From assembly GCF_031082345.1 (NCBI RefSeq), contig NZ_JAVHLH010000042.1, positions 1-14,713 of the forward strand: DNA of 14,713 nt. The letters run 5' to 3'. Shown here piece by piece: positions 7,068 through 14,216 of the stretch; position 1 is the stretch's first letter; each line of letters starts with the position of its first letter. The translations under genes were made by a program, and so were the position numbers. This stretch comes from Brevundimonas sp. Lineage in GTDB: Bacteria > Pseudomonadota > Alphaproteobacteria > Caulobacterales > Caulobacteraceae. The notes under the pieces were generated by a model. The model was given only the letters and a program-made list of their open reading frames with translations. It was not told the DNA's origin and made no database searches.

Positions 7068-7095
7068 GCTTTACCGAACGGGGGTCGCTTGTCAC
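7068..7095 (-). promoter_or_regulatory. Candidate promoter for the caspase-like gene
   Basis: On the minus strand GTGACAA (7095-7089) and GGTAAAGC (7075-7068) are 13 bases apart. They match 4 of 7 and 6 of 8 positions of the Caulobacter housekeeping form. The implied leader is about 15-20 bases and includes the GAGGGG ribosome-binding site. The rest of the 177-base divergent gap up to 7222 shows no clear promoter for the helicase gene. Confidence 0.3.
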
Positions 7096-7221
7096 CGTCG
7101 TCGACGCCGACGTCAGGAACAGTAGGGCCGCGCTTCCGCCTTGATCGGCGCGCATACGGCCGCCCCCTTGCCGCCCCGCCCGGGCTGGCGCGCGTCGCCC
7201 TGGCGCCTTACGGACCTCTGC

Positions 7222-9420
7222 ATGCCCTTCCCCGCCAGTCATCCCGCGCTCGACCGCGCTCTTTCCGAACGCGGCTACGCCGAGCCGACGCCGGTGCAGT
7301 CGGCGGTGCTGGAGGCGTCGCTGAACGAGGACGGCTCGGGTCGCGACCTGCTGGTCAGCGCCCAGACCGGTTCAGGCAAGACCGTGGCCTTCGGCCTGGC
7401 CCTGGCCCCCACCCTGCTGGGCGAGGCGGAGAAATTCGCCGAGTTCGGCGCGCCGGTGGCCCTGGTCATCGCCCCGACCCGCGAACTGGCGCTGCAGGTC
7501 TCCAACGAGCTGCAATGGCTGTACGCCCAGACCGGCGCGCGGATCGTCTCCTGCGTCGGCGGCATGGACCCCAAGGTCGAGCGCCAGGCGCTGAACCGCG
7601 GCTGCCACATCGTCGTCGGCACGCCGGGCCGTCTGCGCGACCATCTGGAGCGCGGATCGCTGGACCTGTCGACCCTGCAGGCTGTCGTGCTGGATGAAGC
7701 CGACGAGATGCTGGACATGGGCTTCCACGAAGACCTGACCTTCATCCTGGAAGGCGCGCCGGCCGGCCGCCGCACCCTGATGTTCTCGGCCACCCTGGCG
7801 CGCGATATCGTGCAACTGGCCAAGACCTACCAGACCAATGCGCTGCGCATCGACACGGTGGCGGGCAACGTCTCCCACGCCGATATCGAGTACAAGGCGA
7901 TCCGGGTGGCCCCGAACGAGGTCGAGCTCGCGGTCGTCAATGTGCTGCGCTATTTCGAGGCTCCCGGGGCGCTGGTGTTCGCCAACACCCGCGAGCGGGT
8001 CAAACACCTGACCTCGTCGCTGCGCGAGCGCGGCTTTTCGGTGGTCGGCCTGTCCGGCGAGCTGACCCAGAGCCAGCGGTCCGAAGCGCTGCAGGCGCTG
8101 CGTGACGGGCATGCGCGGGTCTGTGTCGCCACCGACGTGGCCGCGCGCGGGCTGGACCTGCCCGATCTGGGGCTGGTCATCCACGCCGAGATCCCGGTCA
8201 ACAAGGCCGGGCTGCTGCACCGCTCGGGTCGCACCGGCCGCGCCGGCAAGAAGGGCGTTTCGGTCCTGCTGGTCAGCTATACGCGTCGCCGCAAGGTCGA
8301 GCTGATGCTGCAGTCGGCCTCGATCAACGCCGAATGGTCGGGACCGCCGTCGGCCGAGATGATCCTCGAGAACGACCGCAAGCGCATGCTGGCCGATCCG
8401 GTGCTGACCGCCCCGGTCGAGGGCGAGGATACGCTGGCCCTCGGCAAGCAGCTGCTCGAGAGGAGCTCGCCGGAGCAGATCGCGGCGGCCCTGATCCGCC
8501 TGTACCAGCAGAAGCTGCCGGCGCCCGAAGACGTCTATGACGACGAGCGGATGAAGCGCCAGCAGGCCACCGGCAAGAACGACAAGGGCCAGCCGGACGT
8601 GCCCTATACGGACTTCGCCCGCGGCGGCGACATGGCCTGGTTCCGCATCAACATCGGCCGCGACAAGAACGCCGATCCGAAATGGCTGATGCCGACCATC
8701 TGCCGTCTTGGCCATGTGACCAAACGCGACATCGGCGCGATCAAGATCTTCGAGCGCGAGACCAAGTTCGAGATCACCGAGGAGATGAAGGCCAAGTTCG
8801 AGGCCGCCATCGCCCAGGGTCTCGAGGAGGGCGTCAAGATCGAGCCGGCCGTTAAGCCGGGCCCGTCGGAGAAGCCGGTCAGCCGCTGGGACAAGAAGCC
8901 CGGCGCGGGCGGCGACCGTCCGGAGAAGAAGCCGTGGAAGGCCGGCGAGGACGGCGGCGACAAGCCCGCCTGGAAGCCGCGCGAGGATCGTCCGCAGGGC
9001 GAGAAGAAACCCTGGGTGAAGCGCGAGGACTCCGCCGCGCCCGCCGAGGGCAAGAAGCCGTGGGTCAAGCGCGAGGACGGCGACAAGCCGGCCTGGAAGG
9101 CCCGCGAGGACAAGCCCCATGGCGAGAAGAAGCCGTGGGTGAAGCGCGACGACGCGGCGGCCGAGGGCAAGAAGCCCTGGGTCAAGCGCACGCCGAACGA
9201 TCCGACCCCTCCGGGCAAGAAGCCGTGGGTGAAGAAGCCGGCCGCCGAGGGCAAGACGCCCTGGGCTCCCCGCTCGGACGCCGAAGCGGCGCCGGCTACG
9301 GCGGGCGACAAGCCGTGGAAGGGCAAGCCCAAGGGCGGCGACCGTCCGTGGGCCGCCAAGGACGCGCGCGGCAAGCCCGCGGCGGCCAGACCCGCCTACA
9401 AGGGCAAGACGCCCCGCTAG
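7222..9420 (+). CDS. DEAD-box RNA helicase with DbpA-type RNA-binding domain and Lys/Trp repeat tail
   Basis: This is an ATP-dependent RNA helicase of the DeaD/CsdA type, expected to remodel rRNA or mRNA structures in ribosome assembly or RNA decay. In the 732-residue product the Q motif GYAEPTPVQ is at 18-26, motif I AQTGSGKT at 47-54, Ia PTRELA at 85-90, Ib TPGR at 134-137, II DEAD at 158-161, III SAT at 189-191, V ATDVAARGLD at 303-312 and VI HRSGRTGR at 333-340. A DbpA-like RNA-binding fold follows (about 470-540, with WFRINIGR..NADP..L...IC). The last 165 residues are low-complexity repeats of the type KKPWVKRED, probably disordered. The ATG at 7222 is preferred over an upstream in-frame TTG at 7141 because it places the Q motif correctly. 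The upstream stretch does not look coding and the ribosome-binding site is weak. Confidence 0.93.
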   Translation: MPFPASHPALDRALSERGYAEPTPVQSAVLEASLNEDGSGRDLLVSAQTGSGKTVAFGLALAPTLLGEAEKFAEFGAPVALVIAPTRELALQVSNELQWLYAQTGARIVSCVGGMDPKVERQALNRGCHIVVGTPGRLRDHLERGSLDLSTLQAVVLDEADEMLDMGFHEDLTFILEGAPAGRRTLMFSATLARDIVQLAKTYQTNALRIDTVAGNVSHADIEYKAIRVAPNEVELAVVNVLRYFEAPGALVFANTRERVKHLTSSLRERGFSVVGLSGELTQSQRSEALQALRDGHARVCVATDVAARGLDLPDLGLVIHAEIPVNKAGLLHRSGRTGRAGKKGVSVLLVSYTRRRKVELMLQSASINAEWSGPPSAEMILENDRKRMLADPVLTAPVEGEDTLALGKQLLERSSPEQIAAALIRLYQQKLPAPEDVYDDERMKRQQATGKNDKGQPDVPYTDFARGGDMAWFRINIGRDKNADPKWLMPTICRLGHVTKRDIGAIKIFERETKFEITEEMKAKFEAAIAQGLEEGVKIEPAVKPGPSEKPVSRWDKKPGAGGDRPEKKPWKAGEDGGDKPAWKPREDRPQGEKKPWVKREDSAAPAEGKKPWVKREDGDKPAWKAREDKPHGEKKPWVKRDDAAAEGKKPWVKRTPNDPTPPGKKPWVKKPAAEGKTPWAPRSDAEAAPATAGDKPWKGKPKGGDRPWAAKDARGKPAAARPAYKGKTPR
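8917..9417 (+). repeat. Lys/Trp-rich degenerate repeats encoding the helicase tail
   Basis: About eleven copies of a short motif, [KR][KPT]-P/A-W-x-x-[KR]-[EDP], can be read from residue 569 to 712. Examples are KKPWVKRED (twice), KKPWVKRDD, KKPWVKRTP, KPAWKPRED and KPAWKARED. Copies are separated by acidic or Gly/Ala linkers. The DNA repeats as AAGAAGCCGTGGGTGAAG-like units with synonymous changes. The net charge is strongly positive, with one Trp per unit. Confidence 0.85.
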
Positions 9421-9500
9421 GCTCCCTCCGCTCCCGTCATCCCCCGGGTCACGCCCGAGGTGGCGGCGGCCGTCTGGGCGGCCGAGGATTGATCGCCGCC

Positions 9501-9514
9501 TGTAACCGTTTACG
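9501..9514 (+). promoter_or_regulatory. LacI/GalR-type operator before the sugar ABC ATPase gene
   Basis: TGTAACCGTTTACG matches 13 of 14 positions of the cre-like pattern TGNAANCGNTNNCA. Its core GTAACCGTTTAC is palindromic at 10 of 12 positions around a central CG, the hallmark of LacI/GalR-family operators. It lies 34 bases before the ATG at 9549, where it would overlap or follow a promoter. A sugar-responsive repressor is inferred; no regulator gene is in the window. Confidence 0.5.
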
Positions 9515-9548
9515 GTGACGCCAAGGCAAGAAGCGGCGGGCAGGAAAC

Positions 9549-10631
<1,083 letters not shown>

Positions 10632-10634
10632 GCG

Positions 10635-11594
10635 TCAGGATTCCGTGCGGGCCAGCCTGCAGCCTCCGGCGATTCCGGTCGCCCGGGCGCAGGGCCAGGC
10701 CTGGTCCAACCGGCCCTCGGGCGTCAGCTTCAGGATCAGCCCGGGCTCCGCGCCGCAGCTCAGTTCGTAAAATCGGGCCCCGTCAGCCACGCCGACCACA
10801 CGGGCCCTATCGGCGGCGCAGGCCGGACCATCCGCCGGCAGCCACGAGGCCACGGTGGCCGCCTGCTCTGCCGGCGTGGTGAATTGGCAGGCCTCGCCCA
10901 TGGCCGCGAGATCGAGGCAGGAAAAGGACTCCGTGACCTCGGTCCGGTTGATCGGAGTCTGCAGCCACAGGCCGTCGCGGCCCTCGCAGCCGACCTCGTA
11001 GCGATCCTGATCCTCGCCGACCCGACCGATCCAGGCGGCCTGATCGACCACGCAGGCGGGATCGATACGGGTCGCCAGCGGGCGCAGGGCCGCCGCCGCG
11101 TCCTTGTTGCCATCCAGCAAACACAGGGAGGTCACCGGCCGCGAGGCGTCCGCGGCGCGCTGCGCCGCCTCGGTGGCCGCGAGATGCAGGCAGTTCAGGA
11201 TGGCGGGAGCGTCGGTGGCGACCACCAGATAACCCGGGCCCTCGCGGCAGGCGATTTCATAGATCTGTTTACGCTGCCGGGTCTCTCCCGGATTGTGCGC
11301 GGCGACGATCTCGCACGGCGTGCCCGCTTCGGCGAGGATTTCGGCGGTGCGTTCGCGCACCAGCCGTTCGGGCACGGGGCGGCGGCTGCCCTGCGGCCAG
11401 TTCCGAAGCTCCGCGGCGCTCAGATAGGGCCCGATCGGGCCGAGATGATCGCCTTCATGGTGACTGTCGGAAAGTTCGTTCCCGCCCTGGGCGTTTCCGC
11501 CGGGCGGCTCGTCCTGGGCCAAAGCGGCCCCGCAGAACCCGAGCGCGACGACCAGCGCAATCGCGAGCCTGCCCAACGATCGAACGCCAGCCAT
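10635..11594 (-). CDS. Exported cysteine-rich repeat protein of unknown function
   Basis: I do not recognise a named family. The 319-residue product has a clear signal peptide (residues 1-26: basic MAGVRSLGR, hydrophobic core, end ALA-Q). C21 lies inside it, but the residues before it do not form a lipobox. A His/Gly/Asp-rich linker (about 28-52) follows, then three tandem repeats with four cysteines each: C94/116/135/158, C181/203/226/236 and C259/280/302/312. The second cysteine of each unit is in a matching motif: YEIAC, YEVGC and YELSC. A hydrophobic strand after a Gly follows (GYLVV, GLWLQ, GLILK). Twelve cysteines in an exported protein suggest disulfides formed in the periplasm. The ATG at 11594 is chosen over one nine codons upstream because GAGGAGG precedes it with correct spacing and it opens the signal peptide. 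It is divergent from alr. Confidence 0.82.
   Translation of the reverse strand: MAGVRSLGRLAIALVVALGFCGAALAQDEPPGGNAQGGNELSDSHHEGDHLGPIGPYLSAAELRNWPQGSRRPVPERLVRERTAEILAEAGTPCEIVAAHNPGETRQRKQIYEIACREGPGYLVVATDAPAILNCLHLAATEAAQRAADASRPVTSLCLLDGNKDAAAALRPLATRIDPACVVDQAAWIGRVGEDQDRYEVGCEGRDGLWLQTPINRTEVTESFSCLDLAAMGEACQFTTPAEQAATVASWLPADGPACAADRARVVGVADGARFYELSCGAEPGLILKLTPEGRLDQAWPCARATGIAGGCRLARTES
10650..11315 (-). repeat. Three tandem four-cysteine repeats within the exported protein
   Basis: The units start at C94, C181 and C259, about 80-90 residues apart. The spacings between successive cysteines are 22-19-23, 22-23-10 and 21-22-10, so units 2 and 3 are the closest pair. All carry [RQ][YFI]YE[IVL][AGS]C-like centres about 21 residues after the first cysteine. 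The fourth cysteine of unit 1 sits later and may not be equivalent. Confidence 0.7.
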
Positions 11595-11613
11595 GTCGGC
11601 CTCCTCGCAGAAC

Positions 11614-11630
11614 GGCGTCATTTTGACGCC
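11614..11630. promoter_or_regulatory. Perfect 7-bp palindrome over the -10/start region of the cysteine-rich gene
   Basis: GGCGTCA-TTT-TGACGCC is a perfect inverted repeat with a 3-base centre. It overlaps the candidate -10 (11622-11629, minus) and the predicted transcription start of the gene at 11594. It could be an operator or a hairpin at the 5' end of the mRNA; the sequence alone does not decide. Confidence 0.5.
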
Positions 11631-11649
11631 GATCGGCGCACTCCGTCAA
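11622..11649 (-). promoter_or_regulatory. Candidate promoter for the cysteine-rich exported protein
   Basis: On the minus strand TTGACGG (11649-11643) matches the Caulobacter -35 TTGACGS at all 7 positions. It is followed, after 13 bases, by GCGTCAAA (11629-11622), a 5 of 8 match to GCTANAWC. The implied start, near 11615, is about 20 bases above the ATG and just upstream of the GAGGAGG ribosome-binding site. Confidence 0.45.
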
Positions 11650-11665
11650 CGCGTCGGCGCCCCCG

Positions 11666-11685
11666 CGTTGTTGCATCGCACAACG
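11666..11685. repeat. Inverted repeat upstream of alr
   Basis: CGTTGT (11666-11671) and ACAACG (11680-11685) are perfect inverted arms around an 8-base centre. They end 19 bases before the alr ATG. The spacing fits a dimeric regulator binding one helical face, or a small hairpin in the leader. No matching known operator is recognised. Confidence 0.4.
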
Positions 11686-11704
11686 ACAGGGCTCTAGATG
11701 GGGC

Positions 11705-12742
11705 ATGACCGCCCCCGCCTTGCTGACCGTCGACCTGCAGGCCCTCGCCGCCAATTACCGCACGCTCGAAGCGGCGGGCGGCGTGCCCGTGCATCCGGTG
11801 GTCAAGGCCGACGCCTATGGCCTGGGCGCCGACGCCTGCGCCGGGCGCCTGATGCAGGAAGGGGCGAGGACCTTCTTCGTCGCGCGCACCCGCGAGGGCG
11901 AGCGCCTGCGGGCCGCGCTGGGGCCGACGCCCGCGATCTATGTGCTCGACGGCTGCCTGACGGGGCGGGCATCCCGGCTGCGCGAGGCCGATCTGCGTCC
12001 GGTGCTGAACACCGAAGCGCAAGTGACGGAGTGGCGAGCGGCGGGCGGCGGCCGTTGCGGACTGCAGATCGACACCGGCATGAACCGGCTGGGCTTCCGC
12101 CCCGAAGCGGCGCCCGAGCCGTTCGAGGGGCTGGACATGGTGCTCAGCCACCTCGCCTGCGCCGACGACCCCGCCGAGCCGATGAATGCGCGCCAGCGGG
12201 ACGCCTTCGCCGTGGCGGCGGCGCGCTACCCGGGGACAGTGCGGTCGTTCGCCAACTCGGGCGGAATCTTCCTCGGCGAGGACTATGGCTTCGACGCGTC
12301 GCGGCCGGGGATTTGCCTGTACGGCGGCGGGCCGGAAGGACGACCGGACGAGCGCATCCGACCGGTGGCGACCCTGACCGCCGAGGTGCTGCAGGTGCGC
12401 GATGTCCCGGCCGGCGAGAGCGTGGGCTATTCGCGCGGCTTCATCGCGGAGTCGCCGCGCCGGATCGCCACCGTCGCCGCGGGCTACGCCGACGGGGTCC
12501 TGCGCAGCTACAGTCCGCGCGGGGAGGTCTTCGTCGGCGGCGCCCTGAGGCCGATCCTCGGCCGGATCTCGATGGATGTCTGCGCCGTCGACGTGACCGG
12601 CCTCGAGGTCGCCGTCGGCGACCGGGTGGAGATGTTCGGCGGGCAGCGGATGCTCGACGATGCGGCCGCGGCGGCGGGCACGGTGGCCTGGGAGTTGCTG
12701 ACCTCGGTCAGCGCGCGCGTGCCCCGAACCTGGGTCGGCTGA
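11705..12742 (+). CDS. alr: Alanine racemase
   Basis: This PLP enzyme interconverts L- and D-alanine and supplies D-Ala for peptidoglycan. The PLP lysine is K34 in VVKADAYGLG (32-41). Other family features are the MNRLGF segment (126-131), SNSGG-like FANSGG (182-187), the second catalytic tyrosine Y242 in SVGYSRGF, AAGYADG (258-264) and the PLP/dimer motif GRISMD (286-291). At 345 residues it is slightly shorter than the usual 360-375 but no motif is missing. The N-terminal end is tight: the lysine lies at 34, as in other Alr proteins, which supports the ATG at 11705. The ribosome-binding site is weak. It heads a likely operon with radA (77-base gap) and cvpA. In other alphaproteobacteria dnaB often precedes alr; here a divergent exported-protein gene does. 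Confidence 0.94.
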   Translation: MTAPALLTVDLQALAANYRTLEAAGGVPVHPVVKADAYGLGADACAGRLMQEGARTFFVARTREGERLRAALGPTPAIYVLDGCLTGRASRLREADLRPVLNTEAQVTEWRAAGGGRCGLQIDTGMNRLGFRPEAAPEPFEGLDMVLSHLACADDPAEPMNARQRDAFAVAAARYPGTVRSFANSGGIFLGEDYGFDASRPGICLYGGGPEGRPDERIRPVATLTAEVLQVRDVPAGESVGYSRGFIAESPRRIATVAAGYADGVLRSYSPRGEVFVGGALRPILGRISMDVCAVDVTGLEVAVGDRVEMFGGQRMLDDAAAAAGTVAWELLTSVSARVPRTWVG

Positions 12743-12819
12743 ATCGCCTGCGTCATTATCGGTCGTAGGGCAGCCGGAGCCCCCTGCCCCGCCGCCCGCG
12801 ACTCCTGTAAGCCAACCGC

Positions 12820-14184
12820 ATGGCGAGAGACGGCGCGATCTATGTTTGTCAGTCCTGCGGGGCGGTCCACGGCAAGTGGTCCGGCCAGTGCGGCGCGTGC
12901 GGGCAGTGGAATTCGATCGTCGAGGAAAGCCGCTCGGCCCCGCCGGGGGCGATGAAGCCGGCGGCGAGCAGCCGCACCCGCGGGGTCCAGTTCGAGACCC
13001 TGCAGTCCGACACGCCCGAGCCGCCGCGCATCGTCACCGGGGTGACCGAGTTCGACCGGGTCTGCGGCGGCGGGGTGGTGCCGGGCTCGGCTATCCTGCT
13101 GAGCGGCGATCCGGGGGTGGGAAAGTCGACCCTGTTGCTGGACGTGGCCGGGCGGGCGGCGCTGTCGGGGCGGCGGGTGGCCTATATCTCGGGAGAGGAG
13201 GCGGTCGAGCAGATCCGGGCGCGGGCGAAGCGGATGGGGCTGGAGAAGGCTCCGGTTGAGCTGGCCTCGGCCACGGCGCTCAGGGAGATCCTCGGCACGC
13301 TGAAGCGCGAGAAATTCGACATCGTCATTGTCGATTCGATCCAGACGCTGTGGAGCGACGCCCATGAAGCGGGGCCCGGCTCGGTGACCCAGGTGCGGGC
13401 CTGCGCCGGGGAGATGGTGCGGCTGGCCAAGTCGCAGGGCGTGGCCGTGGTGCTGGTGGGGCACGTCACCAAGGACGGCCAGGTGGCGGGCCCACGGGTG
13501 GTCGAGCACATGGTCGACGCGGTGCTGAGCTTCGAGGGCGAGCGCGGCTATCCGTTCCGCATCCTGAGGGCCGGCAAGAACCGCTTCGGGGCCACCGACG
13601 AGATCGGCGTGTTCGAAATGGGCGACGCGGGACTGCGCGAGGTGGCCAATCCGTCGGCGCTGTTCCTCGGCGAGGGCAAGGACCGGGCTCCGGGGGCGGC
13701 GGTGTTCGCCGGCATCGAGGGCTCGCGGCCGGTGCTGGTCGAGGTCCAGGCGCTGGTGTCGAAATCGGCCTATGGCACGCCGCGTCGCGCGGTGGTCGGC
13801 TGGGACACCGGGCGACTGGCCATGGTGCTGGCGGTGCTGGAGGCGCGCTGCGGCTTCGGCTTCGGCGATCAGGACGTCTATCTGAACGTGGCCGGGGGGC
13901 TGCGCATCAACGAGCCGGCGGCCGATCTGGCGGCGGCGGCGGCGCTGGTCAGTTCGGCGACAGACATGCCACTGCCCCAAGGCTGCGTGGTGTTCGGCGA
14001 GATCAGCCTGTCGGGCGAGATCCGGGCCGTGGGGCGGGCCGAGGCGCGGTTGAGGGAGGCGCAGAAGCTGGGCTTCGACCAGGCCCTGTCGCCGCCGCTG
14101 ACGGTCAAGGACAAGGGGGTCAAGGTCACGGCAGTGAACCGGCTCACCGAAGCGGTCGAACGAATCTCGCAAAACCGCTACTGA
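12820..14184 (+). CDS. radA: DNA repair protein RadA (Sms), branch-migration ATPase
   Basis: RadA is a RecA-like ATPase and DnaB-type helicase that extends recombination intermediates during repair and transformation. The 454-residue product is full length (about 450-460). The N-terminal C4 zinc finger is YVCQSCG...GQCGACGQW (C10, C13, C24, C27). Walker A GDPGVGKST is at 96-104, Walker B IVIVDS at 168-173 and the RadA-specific KNRFG motif at 253-257. The C-terminal Lon-like domain (about 345-445) carries GGLRINEPAADLA and GEISLSGEIR and lacks the protease Ser/Lys dyad, as is normal for RadA. The start places the zinc finger at residue 10, as expected. No strong ribosome-binding site is visible. 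Its TGA overlaps the ATG of a 10-codon mini-ORF leading to cvpA. Confidence 0.96.
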   Translation: MARDGAIYVCQSCGAVHGKWSGQCGACGQWNSIVEESRSAPPGAMKPAASSRTRGVQFETLQSDTPEPPRIVTGVTEFDRVCGGGVVPGSAILLSGDPGVGKSTLLLDVAGRAALSGRRVAYISGEEAVEQIRARAKRMGLEKAPVELASATALREILGTLKREKFDIVIVDSIQTLWSDAHEAGPGSVTQVRACAGEMVRLAKSQGVAVVLVGHVTKDGQVAGPRVVEHMVDAVLSFEGERGYPFRILRAGKNRFGATDEIGVFEMGDAGLREVANPSALFLGEGKDRAPGAAVFAGIEGSRPVLVEVQALVSKSAYGTPRRAVVGWDTGRLAMVLAVLEARCGFGFGDQDVYLNVAGGLRINEPAADLAAAAALVSSATDMPLPQGCVVFGEISLSGEIRAVGRAEARLREAQKLGFDQALSPPLTVKDKGVKVTAVNRLTEAVERISQNRY

Positions 14185-14216
14185 TGACGGATCGTCCCCA
14201 GCGCGAGCGCCCATGA
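14184..14216 (+). other. 10-codon mini-ORF bridging radA and cvpA
   Basis: Reading from the ATG at 14184 gives MTDRPQRERP and a TGA at 14214-14216. Its ATG shares a base with the radA stop (TGATG), and its stop overlaps the cvpA start (ATGA). A ribosome finishing radA could restart here, then restart again at cvpA. The peptide itself is probably unimportant. No good Shine-Dalgarno sequence precedes cvpA, which fits coupling. It may equally be chance. Confidence 0.35.

Noticed and set aside
7141..7221. N-terminal extension of the helicase from a TTG at 7141
   Set aside because: The extension has low coding character, and the ATG at 7222 gives the expected distance to the Q motif.
7045..7242. 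66-residue N-terminal extension of the caspase-like protein
   Set aside because: It would bury the signal peptide; the ATG at 7044 has a good ribosome-binding site and directly opens a typical signal sequence.
7372..9120. A 582-codon open frame antisense to the DEAD-box helicase
   Set aside because: The sense strand carries every helicase motif in order; the antisense product is Leu/Arg/Gly/Asp-rich with no domain.
9466..9484. GGCCG/CGGCC inverted repeat downstream of the helicase as a terminator
   Set aside because: There is no T-run after the repeat, and short GC inverted repeats are common by chance at this base composition.
10635..11594. Lipoprotein assignment for the cysteine-rich protein
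   Set aside because: C21 is preceded by LGF, which lacks the small residue needed at the lipobox -1 position, and a signal peptidase I site (ALA-Q) follows.
11595..11621. Start of the cysteine-rich protein nine codons upstream, at 11621
   Set aside because: It would place the GAGGAGG ribosome-binding site inside the gene and the ATG within the palindrome; the start at 11594 has the correct spacing.
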